Assembly: GCA_019635015.1 (NCBI GenBank)
Contig: JAHCAG010000010.1
Coordinates: 1 to 64,000 of the forward strand
Reading direction: 5' to 3'
Length of the DNA: 64,000 bases
Source of the DNA: Burkholderiales bacterium
Lineage (GTDB): Bacteria > Pseudomonadota > Gammaproteobacteria > Burkholderiales > SG8-41
Shown here: positions 17,191 through 26,904 of the stretch, one piece after another
Numbering within the stretch: the first letter of the stretch is position 1
How the letters are laid out: every line of letters starts with the position of its first letter
Translations under genes and position numbers: made by a program
Notes under the pieces: generated by a model
What the model was told of the DNA's origin: nothing
Databases searched by the model: none
The model's input: only the letters and a program-made list of their open reading frames with translations

Positions 17191-17985
17191 TCAGACCGCG
17201 ACGGGCGCCTTGATTGCCGGATGCGGATCGTAGTTTTCGAGCGTGAAGTCCTCGTACCTGAACGCGAACAGGTCCTTGGCCGCCGGATTCAGTTTCATCA
17301 CCGGCAGAGGTCGCGGCTCGCGCGACAACTGTTCCTTTACCTGGTCGAGATGGTTCAGGTAGATGTGGGTGTCGCCGAAGGTGTGCACGAAGTCGCCCGG
17401 CTTCAGGCCGCAGACCTGGGCCATCATCAGCGTCAACAGGGCATAGGAGGCGATGTTGAAGGGTACGCCGAGGAACATGTCGGCGCTGCGCTGGTAGAGC
17501 TGGCAGGACAGTTTTCCGCCGGCGACATAGAACTGGAAAAAAGCATGACAGGGCATCAGCGCCATCTTGTCGAGGTCGGCGACGTTCCAAGCCGAAACGA
17601 TCATGCGCCGCGAGTCGGGATTTTTCTTAAGCTGCTCCAGCACCTGTGAAATCTGGTCGATGTGGCGGCCGTCGGCGGCGGGCCAGGAACGCCACTGGTA
17701 GCCGTAGACCGGACCGAGGTCGCCGTCAGTCCGTGCCCATTCGTTCCAGATCGATACGCCGTTGTCCCGCAGGTAACGCACATTGGTGTCGCCCTTCAGG
17801 AACCACAGTAGTTCGTGGATGATTGACTTCAGGTGCACTTTCTTGGTGGTGACCAGCGGAAAGCCGGCATTGAGGTCGAAGCGCAGCTGTGCGCCGAAGA
17901 CGGAAATCGTGCCGGTGCCGGTGCGGTCGGTTTTTTCGGTGCCGTGTTCGAGCACATGGCGCAGCAGGTCGAGGTAGGGACGCAT
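17191..17985 (-). CDS. thyA: Thymidylate synthase
   Basis: A 264-residue ThyA, the same length as the E. coli enzyme. It converts dUMP and methylene-tetrahydrofolate to dTMP and dihydrofolate. The N-terminus is [18 protein letters not shown] with RTGTGT (phosphate loop). [12 protein letters not shown] contains the nucleophilic cysteine, [18 protein letters not shown] is intact, and the protein ends in IKAPVAV as the family does. First gene of a thyA-folA pair; its -10 box lies in the 90-bp gap shared with the divergent aminopeptidase gene. Confidence 0.98.
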   Translation of the reverse strand: MRPYLDLLRHVLEHGTEKTDRTGTGTISVFGAQLRFDLNAGFPLVTTKKVHLKSIIHELLWFLKGDTNVRYLRDNGVSIWNEWARTDGDLGPVYGYQWRSWPAADGRHIDQISQVLEQLKKNPDSRRMIVSAWNVADLDKMALMPCHAFFQFYVAGGKLSCQLYQRSADMFLGVPFNIASYALLTLMMAQVCGLKPGDFVHTFGDTHIYLNHLDQVKEQLSREPRPLPVMKLNPAAKDLFAFRYEDFTLENYDPHPAIKAPVAV

Positions 17986-18017
17986 CGGGTTCCGGTTGTG
18001 CGGTGACTGGTGCCACG

Positions 18018-18046
18018 ATTTTAGCAGGCCGCCCCGTCGTTATAAT
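18018..18046. promoter_or_regulatory. Face-to-face divergent promoter boxes (thyA / aminopeptidase)
   Basis: TATAAT on the plus strand at 18041-18046 and TAAAAT on the minus strand at 18018-18023 are separated by exactly 17 bp. Each -10 box therefore occupies the position expected for the other's -35 box. Neither strand has a good TTGACA. This suggests one site used in either direction, but not both at once. Confidence 0.4.
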
Positions 18047-18074
18047 CGACGTGAATCCAACAATGGAATCCATA

Positions 18075-19529
18075 ATGCTGGCCAAACTGTCATCCCGCGC
18101 CGTGCTACCGTCCGCGCACGAACTGGGCAGGATCCGCCACCTGCTGGTGGTCGCGCCTTCCGGCACCGCACTGTCTGCGCTGCCGCTTCACGGCGTGCTC
18201 GAAAAAACGCTGGCCCGCCGGCGCAAGAAACCGGTCGATCTCGAAAAATCGCCTGTCGGCGCGGAAACCGCCGGCGGTGCGCTGGTGGTCTGGATCACCC
18301 CTGATCCGGAACGGCCGGTTTTCGAGCAGCACACGCTGCTGCGCAAGGCTCTGGCCCTGCTGCTGGCCGAACAGCCGGACACGCTGCACATCGCCGTGGC
18401 CGGCGCCGCAGCGGGGCGGCGCGGTCTCGCCGAACGCGCGGCCTACGTGGCCTGGGTCAACGGCATCGCGCTGCCGCGGCACCGGAAAAAGGACGATGCC
18501 AGACCGCTGAAAACCATCGCGCTGTGGGGGCACCGGGCAACTGACGGTTTCGCGCAGGCGCATGCGGTCGCCGCCGGCAACGTGCTGTGTCGCACGCTGA
18601 CCGTGCTGCCGCCGAACGAACTGACGCCGGGCGATTACCGCCGGCGCATCGCGGTGCTGGCGCGCAGCCAGGGCTGGACTCGCGAGGAATACGATTTCCG
18701 GCGGCTGAAACGCATGGGGGCCGGCGCCTTCTGTGCCGTGGCGCAGGGCAGCGATGAGAAGGATGCGGCGATCGTGCGCCTGCGTTACCGGCCGCGCGGC
18801 GCGAAAAAAACCGTCGCGCTGGTCGGCAAGGGCATCTGTTTCGACACCGGCGGCCACAACCTGAAGCCCGCGCGGTACATGATGGGCATGCACGAGGACA
18901 TGAACGGTTCCGCGGTCGCGCTGGGCATCCTGCTGGCTGCGACGCAGGCCAGGCTCAGGGTCAACATCGACTGCTGGCTGGCGCTGGCGCAGAACCACCT
19001 CAGTCCGCGTGCCTACAAGCAGAACGACATCGTCACCGCGCTCGACGGCACGACGATCGAGGTCGTTCACACCGATGCCGAGGGGCGCATGGTGCTGGCC
19101 GACACCCTGACGCTGGCGGCGCGCGCGAAGCCGCAACTGATCGTCGATTTCGCGACGCTGACCGGCTCGATGCATGTCGCCGTCGGCACGCGTTACAGCG
19201 GCATCTTCGCCACCGCCGACGACATAGCGGACCGGGCGTTGCGCGCGGGTGTCGAGACCGGAGAGCGGCTGTGCCGTTTTCCGATGGACGAGGACTACGA
19301 CGGTGCGCTCGACAGCGCGGTGGCCGACGTCAAGCAGTGCACCCTCGACGGCGAGGCGGACCATATCCTCGCCGCGCGGCTGCTGCAGCGTTTCACCGCA
19401 AAAACGCCGTGGATCCACATGGACCTGTCGGCGCATGGCTGCAAGGGCGGTCTGGGTGCGGTGGCGACAGACTGCACCGGTTTCGGTGTGGCCTGGGGGG
19501 CGGCGTTTTTGCGCAGCCAGGCGGCCTAA
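18075..19529 (+). CDS. Leucyl aminopeptidase family protein (M17)
   Basis: A 484-residue M17 metallopeptidase. I favour ATG 18075, with GGAA eight bases upstream; ATG 18063 is four codons earlier and also possible. The C-terminal catalytic half has LVGKGICFDTGGHNLKP (metal ligands Lys and Asp), MHEDMNGSAVALG and VVHTDAEGRMVLADTL (Asp and Glu ligands), so two metals should bind. The canonical NTDAEGRL is HTDAEGRM here and the N-terminal domain is unlike PepA, so this is a divergent branch rather than classical PepA. It would trim peptides from the N-terminus in the cytoplasm. It overlaps a small convergent gene by 4 bp. Confidence 0.88.
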   Translation: MLAKLSSRAVLPSAHELGRIRHLLVVAPSGTALSALPLHGVLEKTLARRRKKPVDLEKSPVGAETAGGALVVWITPDPERPVFEQHTLLRKALALLLAEQPDTLHIAVAGAAAGRRGLAERAAYVAWVNGIALPRHRKKDDARPLKTIALWGHRATDGFAQAHAVAAGNVLCRTLTVLPPNELTPGDYRRRIAVLARSQGWTREEYDFRRLKRMGAGAFCAVAQGSDEKDAAIVRLRYRPRGAKKTVALVGKGICFDTGGHNLKPARYMMGMHEDMNGSAVALGILLAATQARLRVNIDCWLALAQNHLSPRAYKQNDIVTALDGTTIEVVHTDAEGRMVLADTLTLAARAKPQLIVDFATLTGSMHVAVGTRYSGIFATADDIADRALRAGVETGERLCRFPMDEDYDGALDSAVADVKQCTLDGEADHILAARLLQRFTAKTPWIHMDLSAHGCKGGLGAVATDCTGFGVAWGAAFLRSQAA

Positions 19530-19711
19530 CCGCGCTTCTTGTCCCAGACGTAACGCGCGAGGCGCTGCCAGCGGTTCTGCGGCTGCTTCAGCGCGTTCGG
19601 CGCGCGGCCGGCCTGGTCGCGGGCGTGGCTCTGTTTCACCAGTTCGTGCAACTGGCGCATGTTGAGGCCGCCGGGGCCTTTGATCTGTTCGGGATCGGGT
19701 TTCTCGCTCAT
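19526..19711 (-). CDS. Small basic protein of unknown function
   Basis: A 61-residue charged protein (MSEKPDPEQIKGPGG... ending RLARYVWDKKRG). It has no membrane segment or signal peptide and is rich in Gln, Arg and Lys in its second half. I take it as real because its reading is not explained as the shadow of another gene: it occupies almost the whole gap between two genes. It has a helical NMRQLHELVKQ segment and a plausible ATG at 19709-19711. It overlaps the aminopeptidase gene by 4 bp, tail to tail. I do not recognise a family and give no function. Confidence 0.6.
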   Translation of the reverse strand: MSEKPDPEQIKGPGGLNMRQLHELVKQSHARDQAGRAPNALKQPQNRWQRLARYVWDKKRG

Positions 19712-19778
19712 GGCCTGTCTCGGGCGTGTGGTCGGCTGTGCTAAACTTCGTGCTTGATTTTAATGGAGTTTTTACCTC

Positions 19779-20942
19779 ATGTCGGGCAGCACGCTGGGTA
19801 CCCTGTTCTGCGTCACTTCCTTCGGTGAATCACACGGCCCGGCGATCGGCTGCGTGGTCGACGGTTGCCCGCCGGGACTGGCACTGAGCGAAGCCGACAT
19901 CCAGCTTGAACTTGACCGCCGCAAACCCGGTACTTCGCGCCATGTCACCCAGCGCCGCGAGGAGGACAAGGTTGAAATTCTTTCCGGCGTGTTCGAAGGC
20001 AAAACCACGGGCACGCCGATCGGCCTGCTGATCCGCAACACCGACCAGCGGAGCAAGGACTACGGCAAGATCAAGGACCTGTTCCGGCCGGGCCATGCCG
20101 ATTACACCTACTGGCAGAAGTACGGCATCCGTGATTACCGCGGCGGCGGCCGCCAGTCGGCGCGCGAGACCGCGGTGCGTGTCGCAGCGGGTGCGATTGC
20201 GAAAAAATGGCTGCATGAAAAATACGGCACGGTGATCCGCGGCTATATGTCCCGGCTCGGCCCGGTGGAAATTCCCTTCGTGACCTGGGACGAGGTCGGC
20301 AACAATCCCTTCTTTGCGCCGAATGCGCAGCTCGTTGATGAGCTCGAAACCTTCATGGACAAGCTGCGTAAGTCCGGGGATTCGGTCGGAGCAAAAATCA
20401 CAACGGTGGCTTCTGGGGTACCGGTGGGTCTGGGCGAGCCGGTGTACGACAAGCTTGATGCCGACATCGCCTACAACATGATGAGCATCAACGCGGTGAA
20501 GGGCGTCGAGATCGGCGCCGGTTTTGCCGCAGTGACCCAGCGCGGCACTGAACACTCGGATGAAATGACGCCGCAGGGTTTTGTCAGCAACAATGCCGGC
20601 GGCGTTTTGGGCGGCATCTCCACCGGGCAGGACATCATCGTCAACGTCGCGGTGAAGCCGACCTCGAGCATCCGCCTGGCGCGCCACACCATCGATACCG
20701 CAGGCAATGCGGCCATGATCGAGACCCACGGCCGCCACGACCCCTGTGTCGGCATTCGCGCAACGCCGATCTGCGAAGCGATGCTGGCGCTGACGCTGAT
20801 GGATCATGCGCTGCGCCATCGTGCGCAGAACGCCGACGTGAATACCGGCACGCCGGTGATCGCTGCTCAGGCGCCGGCGGGTGTCGTCGAGAAACTGCGG
20901 GCGGCCGCTGCAGCGGAAAATCCTGATCCCGACGAAGCCTAG
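19779..20942 (+). CDS. aroC: Chorismate synthase
   Basis: A 387-residue enzyme for the last step of the shikimate pathway, EPSP to chorismate, using reduced FMN. It begins at [20 protein letters not shown] with the first family signature (GESHG). [14 protein letters not shown] and the late NTDQRS and [12 protein letters not shown] (flavin-binding) signatures are also present, and the length is usual. It feeds the tryptophan genes found further right. Just upstream lies a TTGATTTTAATGG stretch, a partial match to the AT-rich dispersed element. The stop codon is followed within 8 bp by element copy c. Confidence 0.98.
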   Translation: MSGSTLGTLFCVTSFGESHGPAIGCVVDGCPPGLALSEADIQLELDRRKPGTSRHVTQRREEDKVEILSGVFEGKTTGTPIGLLIRNTDQRSKDYGKIKDLFRPGHADYTYWQKYGIRDYRGGGRQSARETAVRVAAGAIAKKWLHEKYGTVIRGYMSRLGPVEIPFVTWDEVGNNPFFAPNAQLVDELETFMDKLRKSGDSVGAKITTVASGVPVGLGEPVYDKLDADIAYNMMSINAVKGVEIGAGFAAVTQRGTEHSDEMTPQGFVSNNAGGVLGGISTGQDIIVNVAVKPTSSIRLARHTIDTAGNAAMIETHGRHDPCVGIRATPICEAMLALTLMDHALRHRAQNADVNTGTPVIAAQAPAGVVEKLRAAAAAENPDPDEA

Positions 20943-20949
20943 ACGTATT

Positions 20950-20979
20950 AAATTAATTGTTTAAAAACAAATACTTATA
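20950..20979 (-). repeat. AT-rich dispersed element, copy c
   Basis: Read on the minus strand: ATAAGTATTTGTTTTTAAAC followed by AATTAATTT. It begins eight bases after the aroC stop and lies 31 bp before the GTG of the MFS gene. Its 3' half (TTAAACAA) agrees with copy d. Confidence 0.6.
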
Positions 20980-21010
20980 GATTCCGTGCGCGGCGCGCGC
21001 GGCGCCGCCC

Positions 21011-22150
21011 GTGCCCCGGTCGATTCACCTCAATCTCTCCGCGTTCTACTTTTTCTATTTCGCCTACCTCGGCGCCTTTGCGCCGTTTTTCGCGCTGTAC
21101 CTGAATTCGGTCGGCATGAGCGCCGTCGAGATCGGCATGTTGATGGCGCTGCCGCAGTTGACACGCATCCTCGCGCCGCATCTCTGGGGCTGGCTGGCGG
21201 ATCGCAGCGGGCAGCGGATGCGGGTCGTGCGCTGGTCGGGTGCGTTCGGGACGCTGGCTTTTCTTGGTGTATTCGGCGGCGAGAGTTTTGCGCTGCTGTG
21301 CACGGTGCTGTTCGCGATGACTTTTTTCTGGAGCGCGGCGCTGCCGCTGGTCGAGGCGACCACGCTTTCGCAGCTCGGCGACGAAACCTCGCGTTACGGG
21401 CGGATCCGCGTCTGGGGGTCGGTGGGGTTCATCGCCGCGGTGGTGGCGGTGGGTTACCTGCTCGACCTGACCAGCCCGCGCGCGCTGTTGTGGGTGATCG
21501 CGGCGCTGATGGCCTGCATGCTGCTGCTGTCCTGCGTGGTGGCGGAGGCGACTGCGGCAGCGCATCCCGGCGACGAGCGGCCGGTGTGGCAGGTGGTGCG
21601 GCGTCCGGAGGTCATCGCGATCATCGCCGCCTCGGCGCTGGTGGCGATGGCGCACGGGCCGTACTACACTTTCTACACCATCCATCTGGTCGATCACGGC
21701 TACAGCAAGTCCTTTGCCGGCGGGCTGTGGGCGCTGGGTGTGATCTGCGAAATCGGCATCTTCGTGTGGATGTCGCGGCTCTACAAGGCATACACGATGC
21801 GCCAGATCCTGATTACCAGCACCCTGCTGGCGGCGCTGCGCTTTGTGGTCATCGGCTGGGGCGCCGACAGCATTGTCCTGCTGCTGGCTGCACAGACGCT
21901 GCACGCGGCGAGTTTCGGCGCTTTCCATGCCGCGGCGATCGGTGTCGTGCACAGGCTTTTCCGCGGCCGCCACCAGGCCCGCGGGCAGGCGATTTACGGC
22001 AGCCTCGCCTATGGTTTCGGCGGCACCATCGGCGGCCTGGCCAGCGGTTATGGCTGGAGCGGGCTGGGCGCAGGGCTGACTTTCACGCTGGGCGGTGTCT
22101 GCGCGCTGGCGGCAGCGGCCGTATTGTGGCGCTGGTTGCGCCCCGAATGA
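21011..22150 (+). CDS. MFS transporter, HcaT-like (MFS_1_like family)
   Basis: A 379-residue membrane protein with about 12 hydrophobic segments. The start is GTG (MPRSIHLNLSAFYFFYFAYL), which matches the usual beginning of this family, where SAFYFFYFAYLGAF leads into helix 1. Between helices 2 and 3 is WGWLADRSGQRMRVVR, the MFS loop signature. A central cytoplasmic loop (EATAAAHPGDERPVWQVVRR) separates two six-helix halves. HcaT-type proteins have been linked to phenylpropionate uptake, but most members are uncharacterised and I would not name the substrate. It lies alone between aroC and the leucine genes. Confidence 0.85.
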   Translation: MPRSIHLNLSAFYFFYFAYLGAFAPFFALYLNSVGMSAVEIGMLMALPQLTRILAPHLWGWLADRSGQRMRVVRWSGAFGTLAFLGVFGGESFALLCTVLFAMTFFWSAALPLVEATTLSQLGDETSRYGRIRVWGSVGFIAAVVAVGYLLDLTSPRALLWVIAALMACMLLLSCVVAEATAAAHPGDERPVWQVVRRPEVIAIIAASALVAMAHGPYYTFYTIHLVDHGYSKSFAGGLWALGVICEIGIFVWMSRLYKAYTMRQILITSTLLAALRFVVIGWGADSIVLLLAAQTLHAASFGAFHAAAIGVVHRLFRGRHQARGQAIYGSLAYGFGGTIGGLASGYGWSGLGAGLTFTLGGVCALAAAAVLWRWLRPE

Positions 22151-22168
22151 GCCGCGCGTGACGCAGTC

Positions 22169-22201
22169 CACAGGGGTGACTTCTCCCCCCTGTGAGATAA
22201 T
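22169..22201 (+). promoter_or_regulatory. Palindrome with -10 box upstream of leuC
   Basis: CACAGGGG (22169-22176) and CCCCTGTG (22187-22194) form a perfect 8-bp inverted repeat with a 10-base spacer. A GATAAT box follows at once (22196-22201), and the leuC ATG is 40 bp further. The palindrome covers the -35 region, as an operator would. It might instead be a weak terminator of the MFS gene; no T-tract follows. Confidence 0.4.
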
Positions 22202-22240
22202 TCAGGGTTTCCGTAGTCACTGAAACCCAAGGGCAAAACC

Positions 22241-23659
22241 ATGGCAGGCAAAACCCTCTACGACAAACTCTGGGACAGCCATCTCGTCCGCAGCGAGGCG
22301 GACGGCACGGCGCTGATCTACATCGACCGCCACCTGGTGCACGAAGTCACCAGTCCGCAGGCTTACGAAGGCCTCAAGCTCGCCGGCCGCAAGGTATGGC
22401 GCACCGATTCCGTGGTTGCGACCGCCGACCACAACACGCCGACGCGCAACTGGGACAAGGGCCTCGATGGCATCACCGACAAGGTGTCGCGGCTGCAGGT
22501 CGAGACGCTCGACAAGAACATCAAGGAATTCAAGGCCAAGGTTTATTTCCCCTTCCTCGACAAGCGCCAGGGCATCGTGCACGTGATCGGGCCGGAGAAC
22601 GGCGCGACGCTGCCGGGCATGACCGTGGTCTGCGGCGACTCGCACACCAGCACCCATGGCGCCTTCGGTGCTTTGGCCTTCGGCATCGGTACCAGCGAGG
22701 TCGAGCATGTGCTCGCCACGCAGTGCATGGTGATGAAGAAGTACAGGAACATGAATGTTGCCGTCGAAGGCGAACTGGGCCTCGGCGTGACGGCCAAGGA
22801 CATTGCGCTGGCCGTCATCGGCAAGATCGGCACCGCCGGCGGCACGGGGTATGCCATTGAATTCACCGGCAGCGCGATCCGCGGCCTCTCGATGGAGGGG
22901 CGCATGACCCTGTGCAACATGGCGATCGAGGCCGGTGCGCGGACGGGCATGGTCGCGGTGGATGACAAGACGATTGAATACTGCAAAGGCCGCATGTTTT
23001 CGCCGACCGGCGCCTTGTGGGGCCAGGCCGCGGCTTACTGGCGCACGCTGGTCAGTGATCCGGACGCCAAGTTTGATGCCGTGGTGACGCTGCGTGCCGA
23101 AGACATCGTGCCGCAGGTGACCTGGGGGACCTCGCCGGAGATGGTGACCACCGTCGACGGCAGGGTGCCGGATCCGGCGCAGGAAACCAATCCGGTCAAG
23201 CGGGAGGGTTATGCCCGCGCGCTGCAGTACATGGATCTCAAGCCGAACACGCCGATCAGCGAGATCCGCATCGACAAGGTGTTCATCGGCGCCTGCACCA
23301 ATTCGCGCATCGAGGACATCCGCGCCGCGGCGCAGGTGGTCAAAGGGCGCAAGGTCGCAGATAACGTCAAGCTGGCGATGGTGGTTCCGGGCTCGGGGCT
23401 GGTGAAGGCGCAGGCCGAGCAGGAAGGGCTGGACAAGGTATTCCTCGAAGCCGGGTTCGAGTGGCGTGAGCCGGGTTGTTCGATGTGCCTCGGCATGAAC
23501 GAGGACCAGCTGAGCCCGGGCGAGCGCTGCGCCTCGACCTCGAACCGCAATTTCGAAGGCCGCCAGGGACCCGGCGGCCGCACGCATCTGGTGAGTCCGG
23601 CGATGGCTGCGGCAGCGGCCGTGGCCGGGCATTTTGTCGATGTACGTGAGCTGTCCTGA
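22241..23659 (+). CDS. leuC: 3-isopropylmalate dehydratase, large subunit
   Basis: A 472-residue aconitase-family subunit. With LeuD it isomerises 2- to 3-isopropylmalate in leucine synthesis. It begins [16 protein letters not shown] and contains [21 protein letters not shown]. The three cysteines for the [4Fe-4S] cluster are in [10 protein letters not shown] and CSMCLGMN. Length is normal. It is first in leuC-entericidin-leuD-leuB, with spacing of 19, 1 and 31 bp, so the set should be co-transcribed. No leader peptide with leucine codons is seen; the only regulatory sign is the upstream palindrome. Confidence 0.98.
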   Translation: MAGKTLYDKLWDSHLVRSEADGTALIYIDRHLVHEVTSPQAYEGLKLAGRKVWRTDSVVATADHNTPTRNWDKGLDGITDKVSRLQVETLDKNIKEFKAKVYFPFLDKRQGIVHVIGPENGATLPGMTVVCGDSHTSTHGAFGALAFGIGTSEVEHVLATQCMVMKKYRNMNVAVEGELGLGVTAKDIALAVIGKIGTAGGTGYAIEFTGSAIRGLSMEGRMTLCNMAIEAGARTGMVAVDDKTIEYCKGRMFSPTGALWGQAAAYWRTLVSDPDAKFDAVVTLRAEDIVPQVTWGTSPEMVTTVDGRVPDPAQETNPVKREGYARALQYMDLKPNTPISEIRIDKVFIGACTNSRIEDIRAAAQVVKGRKVADNVKLAMVVPGSGLVKAQAEQEGLDKVFLEAGFEWREPGCSMCLGMNEDQLSPGERCASTSNRNFEGRQGPGGRTHLVSPAMAAAAAVAGHFVDVRELS

Positions 23660-23678
23660 TATCTCAAAGGAGATCCTG

Positions 23679-23798
23679 ATGAAACGCTTGATCATGATGA
23701 TGGTGGCAATGCTGGTGCTGGCGGGCTGCAATACCGTGGCCGGCGTGGGCAAGGACGTCGAGAAAGCCGGCGAGGCGATCCAGAAATCCACCAAGTGA
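23679..23798 (+). CDS. Entericidin A/B-like small lipoprotein
   Basis: A 39-residue lipoprotein, found by eye between leuC and leuD. A strong AAAGGAGAT ribosome site lies five bases before the [20 protein letters not shown] ends in a perfect LAGC lipobox; the mature peptide ([20 protein letters not shown]) has the entericidin pattern NTVAG.G.DV...G.AI. Entericidins are small amphipathic outer-membrane lipoproteins; in E. coli EcnB is toxic and EcnA opposes it. Only one copy is here. The position inside the leucine operon recurs in betaproteobacteria as far as I recall. The stop is one base before the leuD ATG, so the two are translated together. Confidence 0.9.
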   Translation: MKRLIMMMVAMLVLAGCNTVAGVGKDVEKAGEAIQKSTK

Positions 23799-23799
23799 C

Positions 23800-24438
23800 A
23801 TGGAAAAGTTCATCCGCAAGGAGGGGCTGGTGGCGCCGCTTGATCGCGCCAATGTCGATACCGACGCCATCATCCCCAAGCAGTTCCTGAAATCGATCAA
23901 GCGCACGGGTTTCGGCCCTAACCTGTTCGACGAGTGGCGTTATCTCGACCGCGGCGAGCCGGATGCCGACAACTCGGGACGGCCGCTGAACAGGGATTTC
24001 GTGCTGAACCGCCAGCGCTTCATCGGCGCGACCGTGCTGCTCGCGCGCGAGAATTTCGGCTGCGGTTCCTCGCGCGAGCATGCGCCCTGGGCGCTGCTGC
24101 AGTTCGGCATCCAGACCATCATCGCGCCGAGTTTCGCCGACATCTTCTACAACAACAGCCTGAAAAACGGCCTGCTGCTGATCAAGCTGGATGCGAAGAT
24201 CGTGGATCAATTGTTCCGCGAGACAGAGGCGAACGAGGGTTACCGCCTGGCGATCGATCTCGAGCAGCAGTCGGTGACCACGCCCGGCGGGGAGACCTTC
24301 AAGTTCGACATCGATCCGCACCGCAAGCACTGCATGCTCAACGGCCTGGACGACATCGGGCTCACGCTGGGGCACGCCGACGAAATCCGCGCTTTCGAAA
24401 CGAAACACAAGACGGCGCAGCCCTGGCTGTTCGCCTGA
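23800..24438 (+). CDS. leuD: 3-isopropylmalate dehydratase, small subunit
   Basis: A 212-residue partner of LeuC, giving the swivelling domain of the isomerase. Family marks: [14 protein letters not shown] near the N-terminus, [16 protein letters not shown] around residue 85 (substrate contact Ser-Arg) and [12 protein letters not shown]. Length is the usual one for bacterial LeuD. It starts one base after the entericidin stop. Confidence 0.98.
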   Translation: MEKFIRKEGLVAPLDRANVDTDAIIPKQFLKSIKRTGFGPNLFDEWRYLDRGEPDADNSGRPLNRDFVLNRQRFIGATVLLARENFGCGSSREHAPWALLQFGIQTIIAPSFADIFYNNSLKNGLLLIKLDAKIVDQLFRETEANEGYRLAIDLEQQSVTTPGGETFKFDIDPHRKHCMLNGLDDIGLTLGHADEIRAFETKHKTAQPWLFA

Positions 24439-24469
24439 TCCGCACTTTTCAAGTTCACACGGAATCACG

Positions 24470-25534
24470 ATGAAGATTGCAGTACTTGCCGGTGACGGCA
24501 TCGGTCCCGAAATTGTCGGGCAGGCGGTCAAGGTCCTGAAACGGCTGGCTGCCGACGGCCTCAAGCTGGAAATGGAAGAGGCACCTTTTGGCGGCGCCGG
24601 TTTCGACGCGCATGGCGACCCGCTGCCGGCGCCGACGCTGAAGCTTGCGCGGGAAGCTGACGCCGTGCTCTGCGGCGCCGTCGGCGGTCCGAAGTACGAC
24701 GCGTTGCCGCGGCCGCAGCGTCCGGAGCAGGGCATCCTGCGCATCCGCAAGGAACTGGGTCTGTTCGCCAACCTGCGTCCGGCGGTGCTTTATCCCGAAC
24801 TGGTCAGCGCCTCGACGCTGAAACCCGAGGTGGTGTCGGGCCTCGACTTGATGATCATCCGCGAGCTGACCGGCGACATCTATTTCGGCGAGCCGCGCGG
24901 CCGACGCGACAATGCGCGCGGCGAGAAGGAAGGTTACGACACGATGCTCTACTCGGAGCCGGAGATCCGCCGCATCGCCGAAGTCGGTTTCCAGACCGCG
25001 ATGAAGCGCGGCAAGAAACTCTGTTCGGTCGACAAGGAAAACGTGCTCGAGACCAGCCGCTTCTGGCGCGAAATCGTCATTGATGTTGCGAAAAAATATC
25101 CAGAAGTGGCGCTGTCGCACATGTACGTCGACAACGCGGCGATGCAGCTGGTGAGGAATCCCAAGCAGTTCGACGTCATCGTCACCGGCAACATATTCGG
25201 CGACATTCTTTCTGACGAGGCCTCGATGCTGACGGGTTCGATCGGCATGCTGCCCTCGGCCTCGCTCAATTCCGGCGGCGGCGGGCTTTACGAGCCGATC
25301 CACGGTTCGGCGCCGGACATTGCGGGCAAAAACATTGCCAACCCGCTGGCGACCATCCTGTCCACCGCGATGATGCTGCGTTATACCTTCAACCGGGACG
25401 AGTGGGCGTATCGTATCGAGGCCGCGGTCAAAAGCGTGCTGGCTGCGGGTTACCGCACCCCGGACATCGATGAACCGGGGGCAAAAAAGGTCGGCACCGT
25501 CGAAATGGGCGATGCAGTGGTCGCGGCGCTCTGA
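24470..25534 (+). CDS. leuB: 3-isopropylmalate dehydrogenase
   Basis: A 354-residue NAD-dependent decarboxylating dehydrogenase that converts 3-isopropylmalate to the precursor of ketoleucine. It opens [31 protein letters not shown] and [14 protein letters not shown] carry the substrate arginines, [13 protein letters not shown] the lysine, and [14 protein letters not shown] with [13 protein letters not shown] the metal and NAD sites. A complete gene, third enzyme of the leucine set. The next gene (asd) starts 38 bp on, across element copy k. Confidence 0.98.
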   Translation: MKIAVLAGDGIGPEIVGQAVKVLKRLAADGLKLEMEEAPFGGAGFDAHGDPLPAPTLKLAREADAVLCGAVGGPKYDALPRPQRPEQGILRIRKELGLFANLRPAVLYPELVSASTLKPEVVSGLDLMIIRELTGDIYFGEPRGRRDNARGEKEGYDTMLYSEPEIRRIAEVGFQTAMKRGKKLCSVDKENVLETSRFWREIVIDVAKKYPEVALSHMYVDNAAMQLVRNPKQFDVIVTGNIFGDILSDEASMLTGSIGMLPSASLNSGGGGLYEPIHGSAPDIAGKNIANPLATILSTAMMLRYTFNRDEWAYRIEAAVKSVLAAGYRTPDIDEPGAKKVGTVEMGDAVVAAL

Positions 25535-25543
25535 TTGGTTTAG

Positions 25544-25566
25544 AGTAATGCTTTGTTTTTAAAGGT
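25544..25566 (+). repeat. AT-rich dispersed element, copy k (shortened)
   Basis: GAGTAATGCTTTGTTTTTAA followed by AGG, ending six bases before the asd start codon. It agrees with the family in TAAnnnTTTGTTTTTAAA; the 3' third is lost or replaced. Confidence 0.45.
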
Positions 25567-25572
25567 GTTTGC

Positions 25573-26733
25573 ATGAAACAGGTGGGAATCATCGGATGGC
25601 GGGGCATGGTCGGATCCGTGCTCGTTGAACGCATGCTCGCGGAGCGCGACTTCGATCTCGTCACGCCGACCTTCTTCTCGACCTCGCAGGCGGGCGGCAA
25701 GGGGCCGGACATCGGCCGCGCGACCGGACCGGTCGCGGACGCCAACAGCATCGACGCGCTGGCGAAGATGGATGTGCTGATTTCCTGCCAGGGCGGCGAC
25801 TACACCAACGCGATTTTCCCGAAGCTGCGCGCCGCCGGCTGGAACGGCTACTGGATCGACGCCGCCTCGGCGCTGCGCATGCAGCCGGACGCGGTGATCA
25901 TCCTCGACCCGGTCAACCGCGATGTCATCGACGCCGCGCTGGCGAAGGGCGTGAAGAACTACATCGGCGGCAACTGCACGGTGAGCCTGATGCTGATGGC
26001 GCTGGGCGGGCTGTTCAAGGCCGGCCTGGTCGAGTGGCTTACGGCGATGACCTACCAGGCCGCTTCCGGTGCGGGCGCGGCAAACATGCGTGAACTGGTC
26101 GCGCAGATGGGGGCGGTGCATGCGGTGGCGAAGCCTCTGCTCGACAAACCGGCTTCCGCCATCCTGGAACTTGATCGTGTCGTCGCCGAGACCCTGCGCA
26201 AGGGGGCGGTGCCGACCGAAAACTTCGGCCATCCGCTCGCCGGCAGCCTGTTGCCCTGGATCGACAAGGACCTTGGCAACGGCCAGAGCAAGGAAGAGTG
26301 GAAGGGCATGGCAGAAACCAACAAGATTCTCGGCCGCGAGGCGAACCCGCTGCCGGTGGATGGCGTTTGCGTGCGCATTGGTGCCATGCGTTGCCACAGC
26401 CAGGCGCTGACTCTGAAGCTGACCCGCGACGTGTCGCTGCCCGAAATCGAGCGCCTGCTCGCCGGGGCCAACGACTGGGTCAGGGTGATTCCGAACGAAC
26501 GCGAAGCCTCGCTGCGCGAACTGACACCGACGGCGGTTACCGGCACGCTGACGGTGCCCATCGGGCGCCTGCGCAAGCTGCCGATGGGCGGCGAGTACCT
26601 TGCCGCGTTCACCGTTGGCGACCAGTTGTTGTGGGGAGCGGCGGAACCGCTGCGCCGCATGCTGCGCATTGTTCTGGAGTCGGGTGCTGCAGCGCACCAG
26701 CGGCCGGCAACGGCTGTTCCGGTAAGTGCCTGA
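25573..26733 (+). CDS. asd: Aspartate-semialdehyde dehydrogenase
   Basis: A 386-residue NADP-dependent enzyme reducing aspartyl phosphate to aspartate semialdehyde, the branch point to lysine (and diaminopimelate), methionine and threonine. [19 protein letters not shown] is the nucleotide-binding start. The active-site cysteine lies in [13 protein letters not shown] (about residue 136), and late [15 protein letters not shown] carries the catalytic histidine. It belongs to the Gram-negative long-form class. Downstream metZ (methionine) uses a product of this branch, but it is 12 kb away. Confidence 0.97.
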   Translation: MKQVGIIGWRGMVGSVLVERMLAERDFDLVTPTFFSTSQAGGKGPDIGRATGPVADANSIDALAKMDVLISCQGGDYTNAIFPKLRAAGWNGYWIDAASALRMQPDAVIILDPVNRDVIDAALAKGVKNYIGGNCTVSLMLMALGGLFKAGLVEWLTAMTYQAASGAGAANMRELVAQMGAVHAVAKPLLDKPASAILELDRVVAETLRKGAVPTENFGHPLAGSLLPWIDKDLGNGQSKEEWKGMAETNKILGREANPLPVDGVCVRIGAMRCHSQALTLKLTRDVSLPEIERLLAGANDWVRVIPNEREASLRELTPTAVTGTLTVPIGRLRKLPMGGEYLAAFTVGDQLLWGAAEPLRRMLRIVLESGAAAHQRPATAVPVSA

Positions 26734-26840
26734 CCCGGCAGGGAAGCGGCGGTGGCGGTCAAGGGGATGCCGTATGGGCTCGAGCCGGAAACTCCTTTAA
26801 AAATATGTGGTTGGGATGCAACTTTAGAGGTTTTGTTAGC

Positions 26841-26869
26841 TTGCATGCCTAACTGATTGATGCTAACTT
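26841..26869 (+). promoter_or_regulatory. Possible promoter of fimV
   Basis: TTGCAT and TAACTT are spaced 17 bp apart, 36 bp before the chosen GTG. GTTAGC (26835-26840) and GCTAAC (26862-26867) form an inverted repeat around the boxes. The 171 bp between asd and fimV is AT-richer than its surroundings. Confidence 0.35.
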
Positions 26870-26904
26870 TGTTGTCCCATAAAAAAACGATACGGGAGCG
26901 GTTC

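Noticed and set aside
22169..22194. Rho-independent terminator for the MFS gene
   Set aside because: The stem is perfect but no T-tract follows, and the element lies directly on the leuC promoter region; an operator reading fits at least as well.
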